This document shows, piece by piece, positions 28,716-39,192 of a DNA stretch of 40,903 nt. The notes beneath the pieces were generated by a model, which saw nothing but the letters and a program-made list of their open reading frames with translations, was not told where the DNA came from and searched no databases. The position numbers were made by a program, and so were the translations under genes. Position 1 is the stretch's first letter, and each line of letters starts with the position of its first letter. Origin of the DNA: an uncultured Pelagibacteraceae bacterium (lineage in GTDB: Bacteria; Pseudomonadota; Alphaproteobacteria; Pelagibacterales; Pelagibacteraceae); assembly GCA_902541825.1 (NCBI GenBank), contig CACBRY010000001.1, positions 95,924-136,826 of the forward strand. The letters are read 5' to 3'.

Positions 28716-30587
28716 ATGAAAAAAAATTTTCAATTTGATGTAGTTGTTATCGGAGGTGGTCATGCTGGCTGTGAAGCTGCAGCGGCCTCAGCAAGGCTTG
28801 GTGTAAATACCGCTTTGTTTACGCATAACAAAAATACAATCGGAGAAATGTCATGTAATCCAGCTATAGGTGGTTTAGGTAAAGGTCACCTGGTTAGAGA
28901 AATTGATGCTTTAGATGGAGTCATGGGAGAGGTTGCTGACAAGTCTGGAATACAATTTAGATTATTAAATAGAAGTAGAGGACCTGCGGTAAGAGGTCCC
29001 CGAACTCAGTCTGACAGATCATTATATCGTAAATATATGCAAGAAAAACTTGTAAACTATTGTAATTTAAGCATTTTTTCGGATCCTGTAGTAAAGTTTA
29101 TTTTTGAAAATAACCAAATAAGTGGATTTATTACGTTAAATGATAACAAAGTGAGTTGTAACAAGTTAATCTTAACAACAGGCACTTTTTTGAATGGTTT
29201 GATACATATAGGTGATGAAAGAACTCCTGCTGGCCGATTTAATGAAAAACCGAGCACAGGGTTAAGCGAACAGCTAAAAAAGTATAATTTCAAAATTGGA
29301 AGATTAAAAACAGGGACACCTCCTAGATTAGATTCTAGAACAATTAATTTTGAAAATTTGGAACAGCAGTTTGCCGATGAAGATCCATATTTTTTTTCTT
29401 TTCTGACCAAAAAAAATTTAAACAAACAAGTGTCTTGCTCCATGACCTACACTAACGAGAGAGTTCATAAAATAATCGAAAAAAATTTATCTAAAAGTGC
29501 AATGTATTCTGGAAGCATACAAGGTGTTGGTCCTAGATATTGCCCCTCTATTGAAGACAAAATAGTAAAATTTGCTGATAAGACAAGACATCAAATATTT
29601 CTAGAGCCCGAGGGTCTAAATGATCATACTATTTACCCTAATGGCATATCTACATCTCTACCTGAGGTTGTGCAATACGAAATACTCAATAATATCAATG
29701 GTTTAGAAAATGTAAAAGTAATTAGACCAGGATATGCTATAGAATATGATTATATTGACCCTAGAGAGCTCCTTTTAACACTGGAGACAAAAAAAATAAA
29801 AAATTTTTATCTTGCTGGTCAAATTAATGGAACTACAGGTTATGAGGAAGCAGCTGCTCAAGGCCTTATAGCAGGAATTAATGCTGCTCTATCCTTTAAG
29901 AATATGGAGCCTTTTATATTAGATAGATCAGATGCTTATATTGGCGTTATGATAGATGACTTAGTTACCAAAGGCGTTGCAGAGCCTTATAGAATGTTTA
30001 CATCTCGAGCAGAATATAGACTAAGTCTAAGGTCAGATAATGCTGACTTAAGGCTTACTCATAAAGGAATTAAAATTGGTTTAATAGCAGAAACTAGAAA
30101 ACAGCTCTTTGAGGACAAATTTAATAAATTAAGCAAAATATCTCTTCAAATGTCTAATTTAAACATTTCACCCTCAAAGGCAGATAAATTTGGAATAAAA
30201 ATAGCGAAAGATGGTGTTTTTAGATCAGCAGAGGAAATTCTTACCCAAAAAAGTGTTGATATGACAAAAATAAGGAATATCTGGCCTGAAATCGCTGATT
30301 ATGGGGATGAAATTGATGAGCAAATTGAGATTAACTCTCATTATAGAGGATATTTAAAGAAACAAAAGGCTGATATTTTAGCTTTTAAACGAGATGAGAA
30401 TTTAAAAATACCAGATAATATTGATTATGATCAATTTTCAGGCCTTTCTAATGAAGTAAAAGCTAAATTCAAAGAAATAAGGCCTAAAACTATGGGCCAA
30501 GCCTTAAGAATCGATGGAATAACCCCTGCAGCCGTATATATTTTGTTGTCACACGTCAAAAGAAAGTCTATTAAGCATATAGCTTAA
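28716..30587 (+). CDS. mnmG: tRNA uridine-5-carboxymethylaminomethyl modification enzyme MnmG
   Basis: [87 protein letters not shown]. Confidence 0.98.
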   Translation: MKKNFQFDVVVIGGGHAGCEAAAASARLGVNTALFTHNKNTIGEMSCNPAIGGLGKGHLVREIDALDGVMGEVADKSGIQFRLLNRSRGPAVRGPRTQSDRSLYRKYMQEKLVNYCNLSIFSDPVVKFIFENNQISGFITLNDNKVSCNKLILTTGTFLNGLIHIGDERTPAGRFNEKPSTGLSEQLKKYNFKIGRLKTGTPPRLDSRTINFENLEQQFADEDPYFFSFLTKKNLNKQVSCSMTYTNERVHKIIEKNLSKSAMYSGSIQGVGPRYCPSIEDKIVKFADKTRHQIFLEPEGLNDHTIYPNGISTSLPEVVQYEILNNINGLENVKVIRPGYAIEYDYIDPRELLLTLETKKIKNFYLAGQINGTTGYEEAAAQGLIAGINAALSFKNMEPFILDRSDAYIGVMIDDLVTKGVAEPYRMFTSRAEYRLSLRSDNADLRLTHKGIKIGLIAETRKQLFEDKFNKLSKISLQMSNLNISPSKADKFGIKIAKDGVFRSAEEILTQKSVDMTKIRNIWPEIADYGDEIDEQIEINSHYRGYLKKQKADILAFKRDENLKIPDNIDYDQFSGLSNEVKAKFKEIRPKTMGQALRIDGITPAAVYILLSHVKRKSIKHIA

Positions 30588-31234
30588 TGGATAACTTAAT
30601 TTTAAATTCCTATTCCAAAATTTCCAATTTAAATGTTTCACGTGAAACTTGTAATGAGCTTGAGAACTTAATTACGATGATACAGGAAAAAAATCAGAAA
30701 ATTAATATTATAAGTAAAAAAACGTATGAAAAAGAAGCAATAAGAGAGCGCCATATAATTGATTCAGTGCAAATTATTGATTTTGTTGATTTAAATTGCA
30801 ATACAACCTCAGATTTAGGAACAGGGGGTGGAATGCCTGGATTAATAGTGGCTATAGTGATGAAAAAAATTAAAAACGACCTGAAAGTAAATCTTTATGA
30901 AAAAAGCTACCACAAATGTGCTTTCCTTAGAGAAGTTTCAAAAAAATTAAATTTAAATACAGAAATAATTCAGAAAGATATTTTTTCACTTAAAAATATT
31001 GAAACAGGAACAATTATGTCAAGGGCGTTTAAGCCAATGCCTGTGATTTTAAACTTGGTTAATGAAAATTTTAAAAAATATAAAAATATTATTTTTTTTA
31101 TGGGAAGTAGTGGAAGAAAAATTCTTAATGAAACACTTCAAGAGTGGGATCTAGATTATGAAGAAAAAAAAAGTTTAACAAGCAACGACTCGTTTATATT
31201 AAATATTAAAAAAATTAAAAAAAAAATTTCATGA
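30587..31234 (+). CDS. rsmG: 16S rRNA (guanine527-N7)-methyltransferase RsmG
   Basis: RERHIIDSVQIIDF, TSDLGTGGGMPGLIVAIVM; NVSRET N-terminal segment. Confidence 0.95.
   Translation: MDNLILNSYSKISNLNVSRETCNELENLITMIQEKNQKINIISKKTYEKEAIRERHIIDSVQIIDFVDLNCNTTSDLGTGGGMPGLIVAIVMKKIKNDLKVNLYEKSYHKCAFLREVSKKLNLNTEIIQKDIFSLKNIETGTIMSRAFKPMPVILNLVNENFKKYKNIIFFMGSSGRKILNETLQEWDLDYEEKKSLTSNDSFILNIKKIKKKIS
30634..30649. promoter_or_regulatory. parS: parS centromere-like site (ParB binding)
   Basis: TGTTTCACGTGAAACT matches parS TGTTNCACGTGNAACA at all but the last base; inside the rsmG ORF, about 0.6 kb upstream of parA. Confidence 0.88.
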
Positions 31235-32025
31235 AAATAATTTCAATTATAAATCAAAAGGGCGGGGTTGGAAAAACAACAACTGTTATCAATTTAGCAT
31301 CAGCATTATCTCAACTCGGTAAAAAAATTTTAGTAATTGATCTAGACCCTCAGGGGAATGCTACCACAGGATTAGGATTGTCCAACACCTCTCAATCCGA
31401 TCAGACCATTTACGGGATTCTCAATGGCACCATGTCGATTTCAAACGTAATTAAAAAAACAGACTTTCAAAATCTTGATTTAATATCATCCAATGTAGAT
31501 CTGTCAGGATTAGAGGTTGAGACTGCCGGTGATAGTGATAGAGCCTTTATACTTAAGACTAAATTAACCGCGTATTTAAACGATTCTAGAGGATTATATG
31601 ATTATATTCTTATAGATTGCCCTCCTTCTTTGAGTCTTCTAACAGTAATGGCTTTGGTATCATCTAACTCACTGCTTGTGCCATTACAAACAGAATTTTT
31701 TGCTTTAGAAGGACTTACACAACTTATGAAGACTATTGAGAGAATTAAAACTAACTTGAATCCTGAATTGGAGATTCAAGGCATACTTTTAACAATGTAT
31801 GATCGAAGAAATAAACTTTCATCACAGGTTGAACAAGAAGCGAGAGATTATTTCAAAGATAAAGTTTACCAAACAGTGATACCTCGAAATGTAAGATTAT
31901 CAGAGGCACCATCTCATGGTATTCCAGTATTGATTTATGACAAGAATTGTCCAGGAAGTAAGTCATATTATAGTTTTACAGATGAGTTCATGGCACAAGA
32001 AAATAAAGTTGGGAGTGCAGCGTAA
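31231..32025 (+). CDS. parA: Chromosome partitioning ATPase ParA
   Basis: IISIINQKGGVGKTTTVINLASALSQLGKKILVIDLDPQGNATTGLG (deviant Walker A). Confidence 0.97.
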   Translation: MKIISIINQKGGVGKTTTVINLASALSQLGKKILVIDLDPQGNATTGLGLSNTSQSDQTIYGILNGTMSISNVIKKTDFQNLDLISSNVDLSGLEVETAGDSDRAFILKTKLTAYLNDSRGLYDYILIDCPPSLSLLTVMALVSSNSLLVPLQTEFFALEGLTQLMKTIERIKTNLNPELEIQGILLTMYDRRNKLSSQVEQEARDYFKDKVYQTVIPRNVRLSEAPSHGIPVLIYDKNCPGSKSYYSFTDEFMAQENKVGSAA

Positions 32026-32867
32026 TGAACAAAATAAAAAAAGGGTTGGGACGAGGTTTATCTTCTTTAATAGGTGAAACTAAAGTTGAGAATAAAACAA
32101 ATAATTTAAGCTTAGCCGAAATAGTTCCAAACAAATATCAACCAAGAAAAAATTTTGATGAGGAAAATTTAAATGATTTAGTTAATTCAATAAAAGAACG
32201 GGGTGTTATTCAGCCAATTATAGTTAGAAAATCTAATACGGATAACTCTAAATACGAAATTATAGCTGGAGAAAGAAGATGGCTAGCAGCTCAGAAAGCT
32301 GGACTGCATGATATTCCAGTAGTTGTAACAGATGCTGATGATCTTAAATCTTTAGAATTTGCGATTGTTGAAAATGTTCAGAGACATGATCTAAATCCTC
32401 TAGAGGAAGCACAAGGCTACAAAAGATTAATAGATGAATTTGCATATGATCAAGATAAAGTATCAAAATTTATAGGTAAGAGCAGGAGCTATATTTCCAA
32501 CTCGTTAAGATTACTTAATTTACCCAAAGAAGTTCTTGATTTTGTAGAACAAAAAAAAATCACAGCTGGTCATGCAAAGATATTAGTAGGTTTAGATAAT
32601 GCTACGTTTTTAGCAAATAAATTTATTGAAAAAAAATTATCTGTTAGACAAGCTGAAAATTTGGTTAAAATATTTAGAAAAACTAAAAGAAACACCTCCA
32701 ATAGAGTAGACTCAAATATTAAAGATTTGGAAAACTCTATATCTGAAAAAATTGGGCTTAGTGTTTCTATTAAAAATAATAAAAATAATAAAGGCACAAT
32801 ATCATTTTATTACAAAGAGCTTGATCAACTAAACAAGATAATTGATATAATTAAATCTGGATATTAG
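32025..32867 (+). CDS. parB: Chromosome partitioning protein ParB
   Basis: KKGLGRGLSSLIGE, IVPNKYQPRKNFDEENLNDLVNSIKERGVIQPIIVR, IAGERRWLAAQKAG, NVQRHDLNPLEEAQGYKRLI. Confidence 0.97.
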   Translation: MNKIKKGLGRGLSSLIGETKVENKTNNLSLAEIVPNKYQPRKNFDEENLNDLVNSIKERGVIQPIIVRKSNTDNSKYEIIAGERRWLAAQKAGLHDIPVVVTDADDLKSLEFAIVENVQRHDLNPLEEAQGYKRLIDEFAYDQDKVSKFIGKSRSYISNSLRLLNLPKEVLDFVEQKKITAGHAKILVGLDNATFLANKFIEKKLSVRQAENLVKIFRKTKRNTSNRVDSNIKDLENSISEKIGLSVSIKNNKNNKGTISFYYKELDQLNKIIDIIKSGY

Positions 32868-33849
32868 TATTTTCAACTTTATCTAAAATCATATTGTTTA
32901 CGATTTGATTAGAAATCTGAGGATTTTTTTTAATTAAACTCTCAGTATTGTTTAGATCTACAATAAAATTCTCAATATCATTCAATTCCCATATTTTAAT
33001 CTGTTGTTTGATTATATTTTTATCTTTCCAGAATATTGGAGGCTTAAATGAGTTAATTACTTGATCAATATTATTATTTTCGTTTAAATCTATCCTTAAC
33101 TTTCTAAGTCTTTTTAACTTATTTAAAAAAGTTCTTAAAATTAAAATATTATCCTCACTAGATGGGATATTTTCATTAAGAATATTGAGAGTTCTTTTTT
33201 TATTTTTACTCAGACAATTATCTACTAACTCTCCAGCACTGTAATTTTCACTTAGGTTTGTTAATTTTAAAATATCTTCTAATTCTAATTTTTTATTGTT
33301 TTGACTTAGGTTAATAATTTTTTGTAATTCATTTTTAAGATTAATTCTATCTCCTTGTGATCTTTCAATGATTAAATTTATGTTTTCAGAAGATAAATTA
33401 ATCTTACTTTCAAACAAAATTTTCTTTGCGATAGATAAAAGAGTTTGTGGAGTATCTTCGTAAAAAGGGACGATTAGTACAATCTTTTCTTTTTCAAAAT
33501 AATTCCTAAGTCTTGATTTCTTATCTAATCTTTTTGCGATCAAAATTATTACAACGTCATTTATATTTGATTCAATTATCTCCTCTATTAAATTTAATAT
33601 TTTGTCAGAGACGTCAGATATTAAAATTAGCTTCTCATTTTCAAAAAAGGACTTTGAATAAATATTTTCTAAAAATATTTGTTTATTTTCAATTATATCT
33701 TTTTCAGTATATTTGAAGATATTCTCTTTTGTAAATTGGGAAAAATTAGCTTGAATAACATCCTGTTTTTGACCCTCGTTCTCACCATAAAATAAAAAAT
33801 AATTAGTTTTATTTTTAAACTTTTCTATTTCATAATATTTAGAGATCAT
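32851..33849 (-). CDS. holA: DNA polymerase III delta subunit
   Basis: NYFLFYGENEGQKQDVI..., QGDRINLKNELQKIINL; next to lptE-leuS as commonly found. Confidence 0.85.
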   Translation of the reverse strand: MISKYYEIEKFKNKTNYFLFYGENEGQKQDVIQANFSQFTKENIFKYTEKDIIENKQIFLENIYSKSFFENEKLILISDVSDKILNLIEEIIESNINDVVIILIAKRLDKKSRLRNYFEKEKIVLIVPFYEDTPQTLLSIAKKILFESKINLSSENINLIIERSQGDRINLKNELQKIINLSQNNKKLELEDILKLTNLSENYSAGELVDNCLSKNKKRTLNILNENIPSSEDNILILRTFLNKLKRLRKLRIDLNENNNIDQVINSFKPPIFWKDKNIIKQQIKIWELNDIENFIVDLNNTESLIKKNPQISNQIVNNMILDKVENTNIQI

Positions 33850-34306
33850 TTTTTAAATTTCTTAGATATAAATTGATATCCTGTAAAATTTGAGAAATCA
33901 TATTTTTCTCAAGACTTAATCTATATTGATCAAGCTCAAATTTGTTATCTTTAGAATTAAAAGATGTATTTTTTGAGAATTTTTTTGTGAATCTTTTATC
34001 ATTAGAAATGTTTCTCAAATTTATATCGACTTCTAAAGTCAATTTATAACTAGTAGCATTACCTTTTTTATCTTTTGTAACAATGTCCTCTCTCTTGGAT
34101 GAATTTATGGATAAATCAAAAATGTTATTGGTATCACCACCTCTATATTTATCTAAATTTTTAACTATTTCTCTATTGATATCTTTATCTCCTGAGGAAT
34201 TTACGTTATCTAGTTTGATATTTAATATTTGATCTGTTTGATAGATTGGAGTGTAACCACAACTCAAAACAAACACAAAGATAAAAAGATATTTTAAATT
34301 TTTCAT
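33839..34306 (-). CDS. lptE: LPS-assembly lipoprotein LptE-like
   Basis: Lipobox LSCGYTPIY; located between holA and leuS. Confidence 0.8.
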   Translation of the reverse strand: MKNLKYLFIFVFVLSCGYTPIYQTDQILNIKLDNVNSSGDKDINREIVKNLDKYRGGDTNNIFDLSINSSKREDIVTKDKKGNATSYKLTLEVDINLRNISNDKRFTKKFSKNTSFNSKDNKFELDQYRLSLEKNMISQILQDINLYLRNLKNDL

Positions 34307-34308
34307 GT

Positions 34309-36849
34309 TTAATTGATAATAAAATTTATTAATTTTTTTTCTATATATATTGTTTTTATAATTTCTTTATTATCAAGGTATTTCTTAATTTGTTCATCTT
34401 TTTTAATATTTTCAATTAATGTTTTTTCATCAATTGATTTACTGATTGAGAAAACCTTTCTTTTTTTTCCATTAATTTGAGTTACTATATTGAATATTTC
34501 CTGTTCAAGATATTTTTTATCAATCGTTGGCCACTGCATGTCTTTTGTTGACATATTAAGTTTCTCAAGACATTCATTTGAAAAATGTGGAACTATTGGG
34601 TTAATTGCTTTTAAAATATTTATATAATTTTTATGAAAATTGCTTCCCCAATCCTCTTTATTTGTATGTTGATTAAAAAAAGAGTGAATTTTGTGGACGG
34701 ATGCAATGGTTACATTGAAACCAAATCTATCTAAGTCATCGCTTAGTTTTTTAATAATTTGGTTTGTAAATTTTTCCAATTCATTATCAAATTTCGAGAA
34801 TTTCGTTTTGTTATTAATAATTTTTTCGTTCAACGACCATAATTTTTGAAGAAATTTGTAAGATGCACTGATACCAGTATCAGACCATTGTATGTCTTTT
34901 TCTGGTGGACTGTCAGATAAAATGAATAATCTTACAGCATCTGCTCCATACATTTTAATAATTTTTTCTGGATCAATAGTATTTTTTTTTGACTTTGACA
35001 TCGATTCTGATGGACCAACTATAACTTTTTCGTTTGGGTTGTTATTTAGGAAATAGTTTTTGCCATCTTTACTGGAAACATCATCAGGATAAATCCAATT
35101 ATTATTTTTATCTTTATAAGTTTCATGACAAACCATACCTTGCGTAAATAAACCCTCAAAAGGCTCTTTTAAATTTGTATCTTTATTATTTAAACTTATA
35201 GCTCTCATAAAAAAACGAGAATAAAGAAGATGTAATATTGCGTGTTCAACTCCACCAATATATTGATCGACAGGCATCCAGTAATCTAATTCGTTTTTAT
35301 CAAATGGTTCTTTTAAATTTTGCGCTGAACAAAATCTTAAAAAATACCAAGAGGAGTCTACAAAAGTATCTAAAGTATCTGTTTCACGTCTACATTTTTT
35401 CCCATTTATCTCAATCTCTTTCCATCTTTCTTGGGCATCAAGTGGATTGCCATTAGTATTAAGATCAATATCTTCTGGAAGTTCAACTGGTAATTCTTTC
35501 TCTGGAACTTTTACTACATTATTATTTTCATCATAGGCTATTGGAATAGGACATCCCCAATATCTTTGTCTTGATATTCCCCAATCTTTTAATCTAAAAT
35601 TTGTTTTTCTTTTACCTAATTTTTTCTCTTCAAGAATTTTTATAGCTTCATTTATTGATTCATCTGGAACTTTTAAATTATTTAAAAATTTAGAATTTAT
35701 AATCACACCTGGACCAGCATAAGCTTCATCCTCAACCTCATAAGTGTCATCTTTATCAATAGGTCTTACAACTGTTTTAATTTCAAGTTTATATTTTTTT
35801 GCAAAATCAAAATCCCTTTGGTCGTGAGCCGGACATCCAAATACGGCTCCAAATCCATAATCCATTAAAACAAAGTTTGCAAAAAAAACAGGGACTTTTG
35901 ATCCATTTTCAAATGGATTGATTGCAGTTAGCTCAGTTCTAAATCCTATTTTTGTTGCTTGAGCAATAGACTCTTCTGTAGTTCCTGTTTTTGAACATTC
36001 TTTTTTAAATTTCTGAAAGTCCTCATTTTTTTCATAATATTTGGAAAGAGGATGGTCAACTGATAATGCTAAAAAAGAAAATCCAAATAAAGTATCTGGT
36101 CTTGTTGTATAACATTTAATTGATTTTATGTTTTCTGAACCTTCTATTTTAAAATCAATTTCACATCCATATGATTTTCCAATCCAATTTTTTTGCATTA
36201 TTTTAACTTTATCCGGCCACTCACTAAGGGTTTCTAGACTGTTCAAGAGTTCCTCAGAGAAATGTGAAATTTTAAAAAACCACTGATTTAGTTTTTTTCT
36301 TTCAACTATTGCTCCAGATCTCCAACCTTTTCCGTCTATAACTTGCTCGTTAGCAAGCACAGTTTTATCAACTGGATCCCAGTTGACATAGCTTTCCTTC
36401 CTATAAACTAAACCTTTATCGTATAGATCTAAAAATATTTTTTGCTGATGTTTAAAGTAATCTGGTGAACACGTTGAAATTTCTCTATCCCAGTCAATAG
36501 ATAGGCCCAACATTTTTAATTGAGATTTCATAACTTTAATGTTTGTTTCTGTCCAGGCTTTAGGGTTTAAATTATTTTGTTTAGCTGCATTCTCTGCTGG
36601 CATTCCAAATGAGTCCCATCCCATTGGGTGTAGAACATTAAATCCTTTTAAAGTTTTGTATCTAGAGAGCACATCTCCGATAGTGTAATTTCTGACATGA
36701 CCCATATGGATTTTTCCTGATGGATAAGGAAACATTTCTAAACAATAAAATTTTTTTTTATTTCTATTTATCTGAGATTTAAAAGATTTATTTTTATCCC
36801 AATATTTTTGCCACTTATCTTCGACTACCTTAAAATTATATCTTTCCAC
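34309..36849 (-). CDS. leuS: Leucyl-tRNA synthetase
   Basis: [26 protein letters not shown] (HIGH-type), [31 protein letters not shown] (KMSKS), [15 protein letters not shown]. Confidence 0.98.
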   Translation of the reverse strand: MERYNFKVVEDKWQKYWDKNKSFKSQINRNKKKFYCLEMFPYPSGKIHMGHVRNYTIGDVLSRYKTLKGFNVLHPMGWDSFGMPAENAAKQNNLNPKAWTETNIKVMKSQLKMLGLSIDWDREISTCSPDYFKHQQKIFLDLYDKGLVYRKESYVNWDPVDKTVLANEQVIDGKGWRSGAIVERKKLNQWFFKISHFSEELLNSLETLSEWPDKVKIMQKNWIGKSYGCEIDFKIEGSENIKSIKCYTTRPDTLFGFSFLALSVDHPLSKYYEKNEDFQKFKKECSKTGTTEESIAQATKIGFRTELTAINPFENGSKVPVFFANFVLMDYGFGAVFGCPAHDQRDFDFAKKYKLEIKTVVRPIDKDDTYEVEDEAYAGPGVIINSKFLNNLKVPDESINEAIKILEEKKLGKRKTNFRLKDWGISRQRYWGCPIPIAYDENNNVVKVPEKELPVELPEDIDLNTNGNPLDAQERWKEIEINGKKCRRETDTLDTFVDSSWYFLRFCSAQNLKEPFDKNELDYWMPVDQYIGGVEHAILHLLYSRFFMRAISLNNKDTNLKEPFEGLFTQGMVCHETYKDKNNNWIYPDDVSSKDGKNYFLNNNPNEKVIVGPSESMSKSKKNTIDPEKIIKMYGADAVRLFILSDSPPEKDIQWSDTGISASYKFLQKLWSLNEKIINNKTKFSKFDNELEKFTNQIIKKLSDDLDRFGFNVTIASVHKIHSFFNQHTNKEDWGSNFHKNYINILKAINPIVPHFSNECLEKLNMSTKDMQWPTIDKKYLEQEIFNIVTQINGKKRKVFSISKSIDEKTLIENIKKDEQIKKYLDNKEIIKTIYIEKKLINFIIN

Positions 36850-36875
36850 AATAATTGAATTATTACAATTTATTT

Positions 36876-37493
36876 TTAATTTTTTTTCCTACTGTCACCT
36901 TGTTTAGGGTCTCCAATTATGTAGGGGTTTTCTTTTATATTTTTATCAATGATTTCTTTTTTATATTTTGTAGCTTTTTTAAGTATACTTAAGTTGAGAT
37001 CAGCAACTAAATCATTATTATTTTTACTAATTGAACAATTAGTTAAATTGTCAGAGCATTTTTTTAAATAGACATTTATATCTAAAGCATCTGACCTTAT
37101 TTCATTTGTTAAAAATCTTACAGAAATTTTTACAGATTCATTAGGTGAATTATTTTCACTGTACCAATCAGTGATTACTATTCCACCACTATAATTAGCA
37201 GAAGCTAAAGGCATAAAATCTAAAGTATCAAGTGTTGCACGCCACAAAGGATTTGCACTAGCAAATTCATAATTGGTCCCTGTCTGGGAATTTCCACCCA
37301 TTAATCTAAAACCTCTACCTTCATTAATGTTCTTTTCAACTCTTTTTCTTGGATCTGGCGGAAAATCTTTAGCACTAACTTTTTTAGGCTTTAATGCGTT
37401 ACAAGCAGTTTGTGTTAAAAGTATTAAAATAGATAATAAAATTAGTATACTTTTCTTTAAAGCTATTATTTTGTGCATAATCTTTATTAACAC
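36876..37493 (-). CDS. DUF3576 domain lipoprotein
   Basis: Signal/lipobox [22 protein letters not shown]..., [36 protein letters not shown]. Start may be 37478. Confidence 0.85.
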   Translation of the reverse strand: MLIKIMHKIIALKKSILILLSILILLTQTACNALKPKKVSAKDFPPDPRKRVEKNINEGRGFRLMGGNSQTGTNYEFASANPLWRATLDTLDFMPLASANYSGGIVITDWYSENNSPNESVKISVRFLTNEIRSDALDINVYLKKCSDNLTNCSISKNNNDLVADLNLSILKKATKYKKEIIDKNIKENPYIIGDPKQGDSRKKN

Positions 37494-37532
37494 ATAATAT
37501 TCTGTTTAAAATTAAATATGTACATTACTGTT

Positions 37533-37563
37533 CTAAAAGTGAGAAAACACAAGCTAAAAGTGA
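37533..37563 (+). repeat. Tandem 10-bp direct repeats CTAAAAGTGA, 21 bp apart, upstream of porin
   Basis: CTAAAAGTGA at 37533-37542 and 37554-37563. Confidence 0.6.
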
Positions 37564-37667
37564 TGTAAAAATGCAACACTAATTGAAATTATTACCTATA
37601 TAATTAAAATTTTATAATGGAATTAGTGATATTTGCTAAAAATATCCTGTTTATAATTAATTATAAA

Positions 37668-37673
37668 AAGGAG
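37668..37673 (+). promoter_or_regulatory. Shine-Dalgarno sequence for porin gene
   Basis: AAGGAG 7 nt before ATG at 37681. Confidence 0.75.
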
Positions 37674-37680
37674 TATATTT

Positions 37681-38607
37681 ATGAACAATTTAAAAAAAGT
37701 AGGGTTAACAGCTTTAGCTACTACTCTTGTTTCAACAGCCTCTGTTGCTGGTGAGCTAAGTGTTTCAGGTGGTGCAGCTTTATCTTACACAGGTCTTAGC
37801 ACCGCTTCAGGCACTAACCCGTGGGCTATGGGTGACAGTGTTAAGTTTAACGGTAGTGGAGACTTAGACAATGGTATGACTGTATCAGTATACTATGAGT
37901 TAGATGGTGGTACTTACGATGACTACAATCTAAAATTAGGTATGGGTGATATGGGAACATTATCATTCTCAGGTGCATCAAGCTCAGGAAGCGGTGTTGA
38001 TAAACTAAAAGATATCGTTCCAAATGCTTACACACCAGTATACGAAGCAACTGATGCTACAGACAGTGGTTTAATTGATGCTTCAGGTAATAACCAAACT
38101 GGTCAATGGGGTTATGACATGACTGTAGGAAATGCAGCATTGTCAGCATCTTACAATCCAAAACCAGCAGCTGGAAAAGAAGCTGAAACTGGTTTTGCTA
38201 TTGTTTACAGTGGCTTAATGGACGGTTTAGAGTTAAGTGCAGGTTACTTTGACGATGGTGATGAAGCAGAAAACGACACTTTAGGTATTAAATACACTAT
38301 GGGTGCAATGACTGCTGCTTACCAAATGACAAAAGTAGATTACACTGCAACTGGTACTAATGATCAAGATGCAACACATGTTGGTGTATCTATAGCTGTT
38401 AATGACTCATTATCAGTGTCAGCTGGTCAACAAAGCATCGAGTTTGACGGTACTGCAGAAGATGAGAAAAACTCAGGTGTTGGTGCTTCATATACAATGG
38501 GATCGATCTCAATGTATGGTGGTTTCAATAAACTTGAGAACGCAAATGGATCAACTTCAGCGAAAGATGTTGAAGCTTCTATCTTTAATATTTCGTTTGC
38601 ATTCTAA
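37681..38607 (+). CDS. Outer-membrane porin (general bacterial porin-like beta-barrel)
   Basis: Signal peptide MNNLKKVGLTALATTLVSTASVAG, alternating beta-strand pattern, terminal Phe (NISFAF). Confidence 0.9.
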   Translation: MNNLKKVGLTALATTLVSTASVAGELSVSGGAALSYTGLSTASGTNPWAMGDSVKFNGSGDLDNGMTVSVYYELDGGTYDDYNLKLGMGDMGTLSFSGASSSGSGVDKLKDIVPNAYTPVYEATDATDSGLIDASGNNQTGQWGYDMTVGNAALSASYNPKPAAGKEAETGFAIVYSGLMDGLELSAGYFDDGDEAENDTLGIKYTMGAMTAAYQMTKVDYTATGTNDQDATHVGVSIAVNDSLSVSAGQQSIEFDGTAEDEKNSGVGASYTMGSISMYGGFNKLENANGSTSAKDVEASIFNISFAF

Positions 38608-38631
38608 TCATCTGATTAGCTAATTTATATT

Positions 38632-38660
38632 AAGGCCCCTAGAAATAGGGGCCTTTTTTT
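38632..38660 (+). terminator. Rho-independent terminator after porin
   Basis: 9-bp perfect stem AAGGCCCCT / AGGGGCCTT, 6-nt loop, T7 tail. Confidence 0.92.
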
Positions 38661-39192
38661 ATTCAAAATAAGAAATACCTGCAAAACCAAAAGGTTTTAT
38701 TATATTAAGTTTTTTAATATTTTTGTCATTAATACCACCTAAAGAGACATCTCTCATTTTCGTTATTCTCCTAAGTTTCAAATATTTATAAATATTTAAC
38801 TTTTTATTAGTTTTTTTTTTAAATAAAGGAGATAAAAAAATTTCCTCTATGTTTTGAAGTTCTTTTATTTTAATTTCTTTAAGATTATGCGCAGATCCTA
38901 AAATCTTAAATCCTTTTTTAAATTTATTAATTCTTAAGTTTAAATTTCTATTAGTAGACGAAATGTAAACTCCATTAGCCTTTATTCTTTTAGCCAACTC
39001 AACGTTATTACTAATATAAAAATTTCTCTGATTTTTTTTACAGAAATTGCGTAATTTTATTAGAGTATTTATTGGGGTTTCTTTATCTTTATTTCTCCAT
39101 ATAAAAGATATATTTTTGTTTAAATTTATTAAACGAGTGTGATTAAACTCATTAATAAAATAATATTTTTTTAATTTATGAATATGCATCAT
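38659..39192 (-). CDS. Thiamine phosphate synthase/TenI-like TIM-barrel protein
   Basis: YISNNVELAKRIKANGVYISSTN, KILGSAHNLKEIK, IFLSPLFKKKTN, MRDVSLGGINDKNI; located next to yggS. Confidence 0.75.
   Translation of the reverse strand: MMHIHKLKKYYFINEFNHTRLINLNKNISFIWRNKDKETPINTLIKLRNFCKKNQRNFYISNNVELAKRIKANGVYISSTNRNLNLRINKFKKGFKILGSAHNLKEIKIKELQNIEEIFLSPLFKKKTNKKLNIYKYLKLRRITKMRDVSLGGINDKNIKKLNIIKPFGFAGISYFE

Noticed and set aside
29057-29443. 128-aa minus-strand ORF within mnmG
   Set aside because: Antisense to a strongly conserved gene; composition-driven open frame.
35380-35389. TGTTTCACGT half of a parS palindrome within leuS
   Set aside because: The second half does not match the consensus, so a functional ParB site is unlikely.
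37472-37480. Perfect DnaA-box-like TGTGCATAA at the start of the DUF3576 gene
   Set aside because: Isolated, at chance frequency, with no origin-like context.
37847-38623. ORFs overlapping the porin (37847-38050 minus; 38402-38623 plus)
   Set aside because: Out-of-frame shadow translations of the porin gene, with no start signals or domain features.
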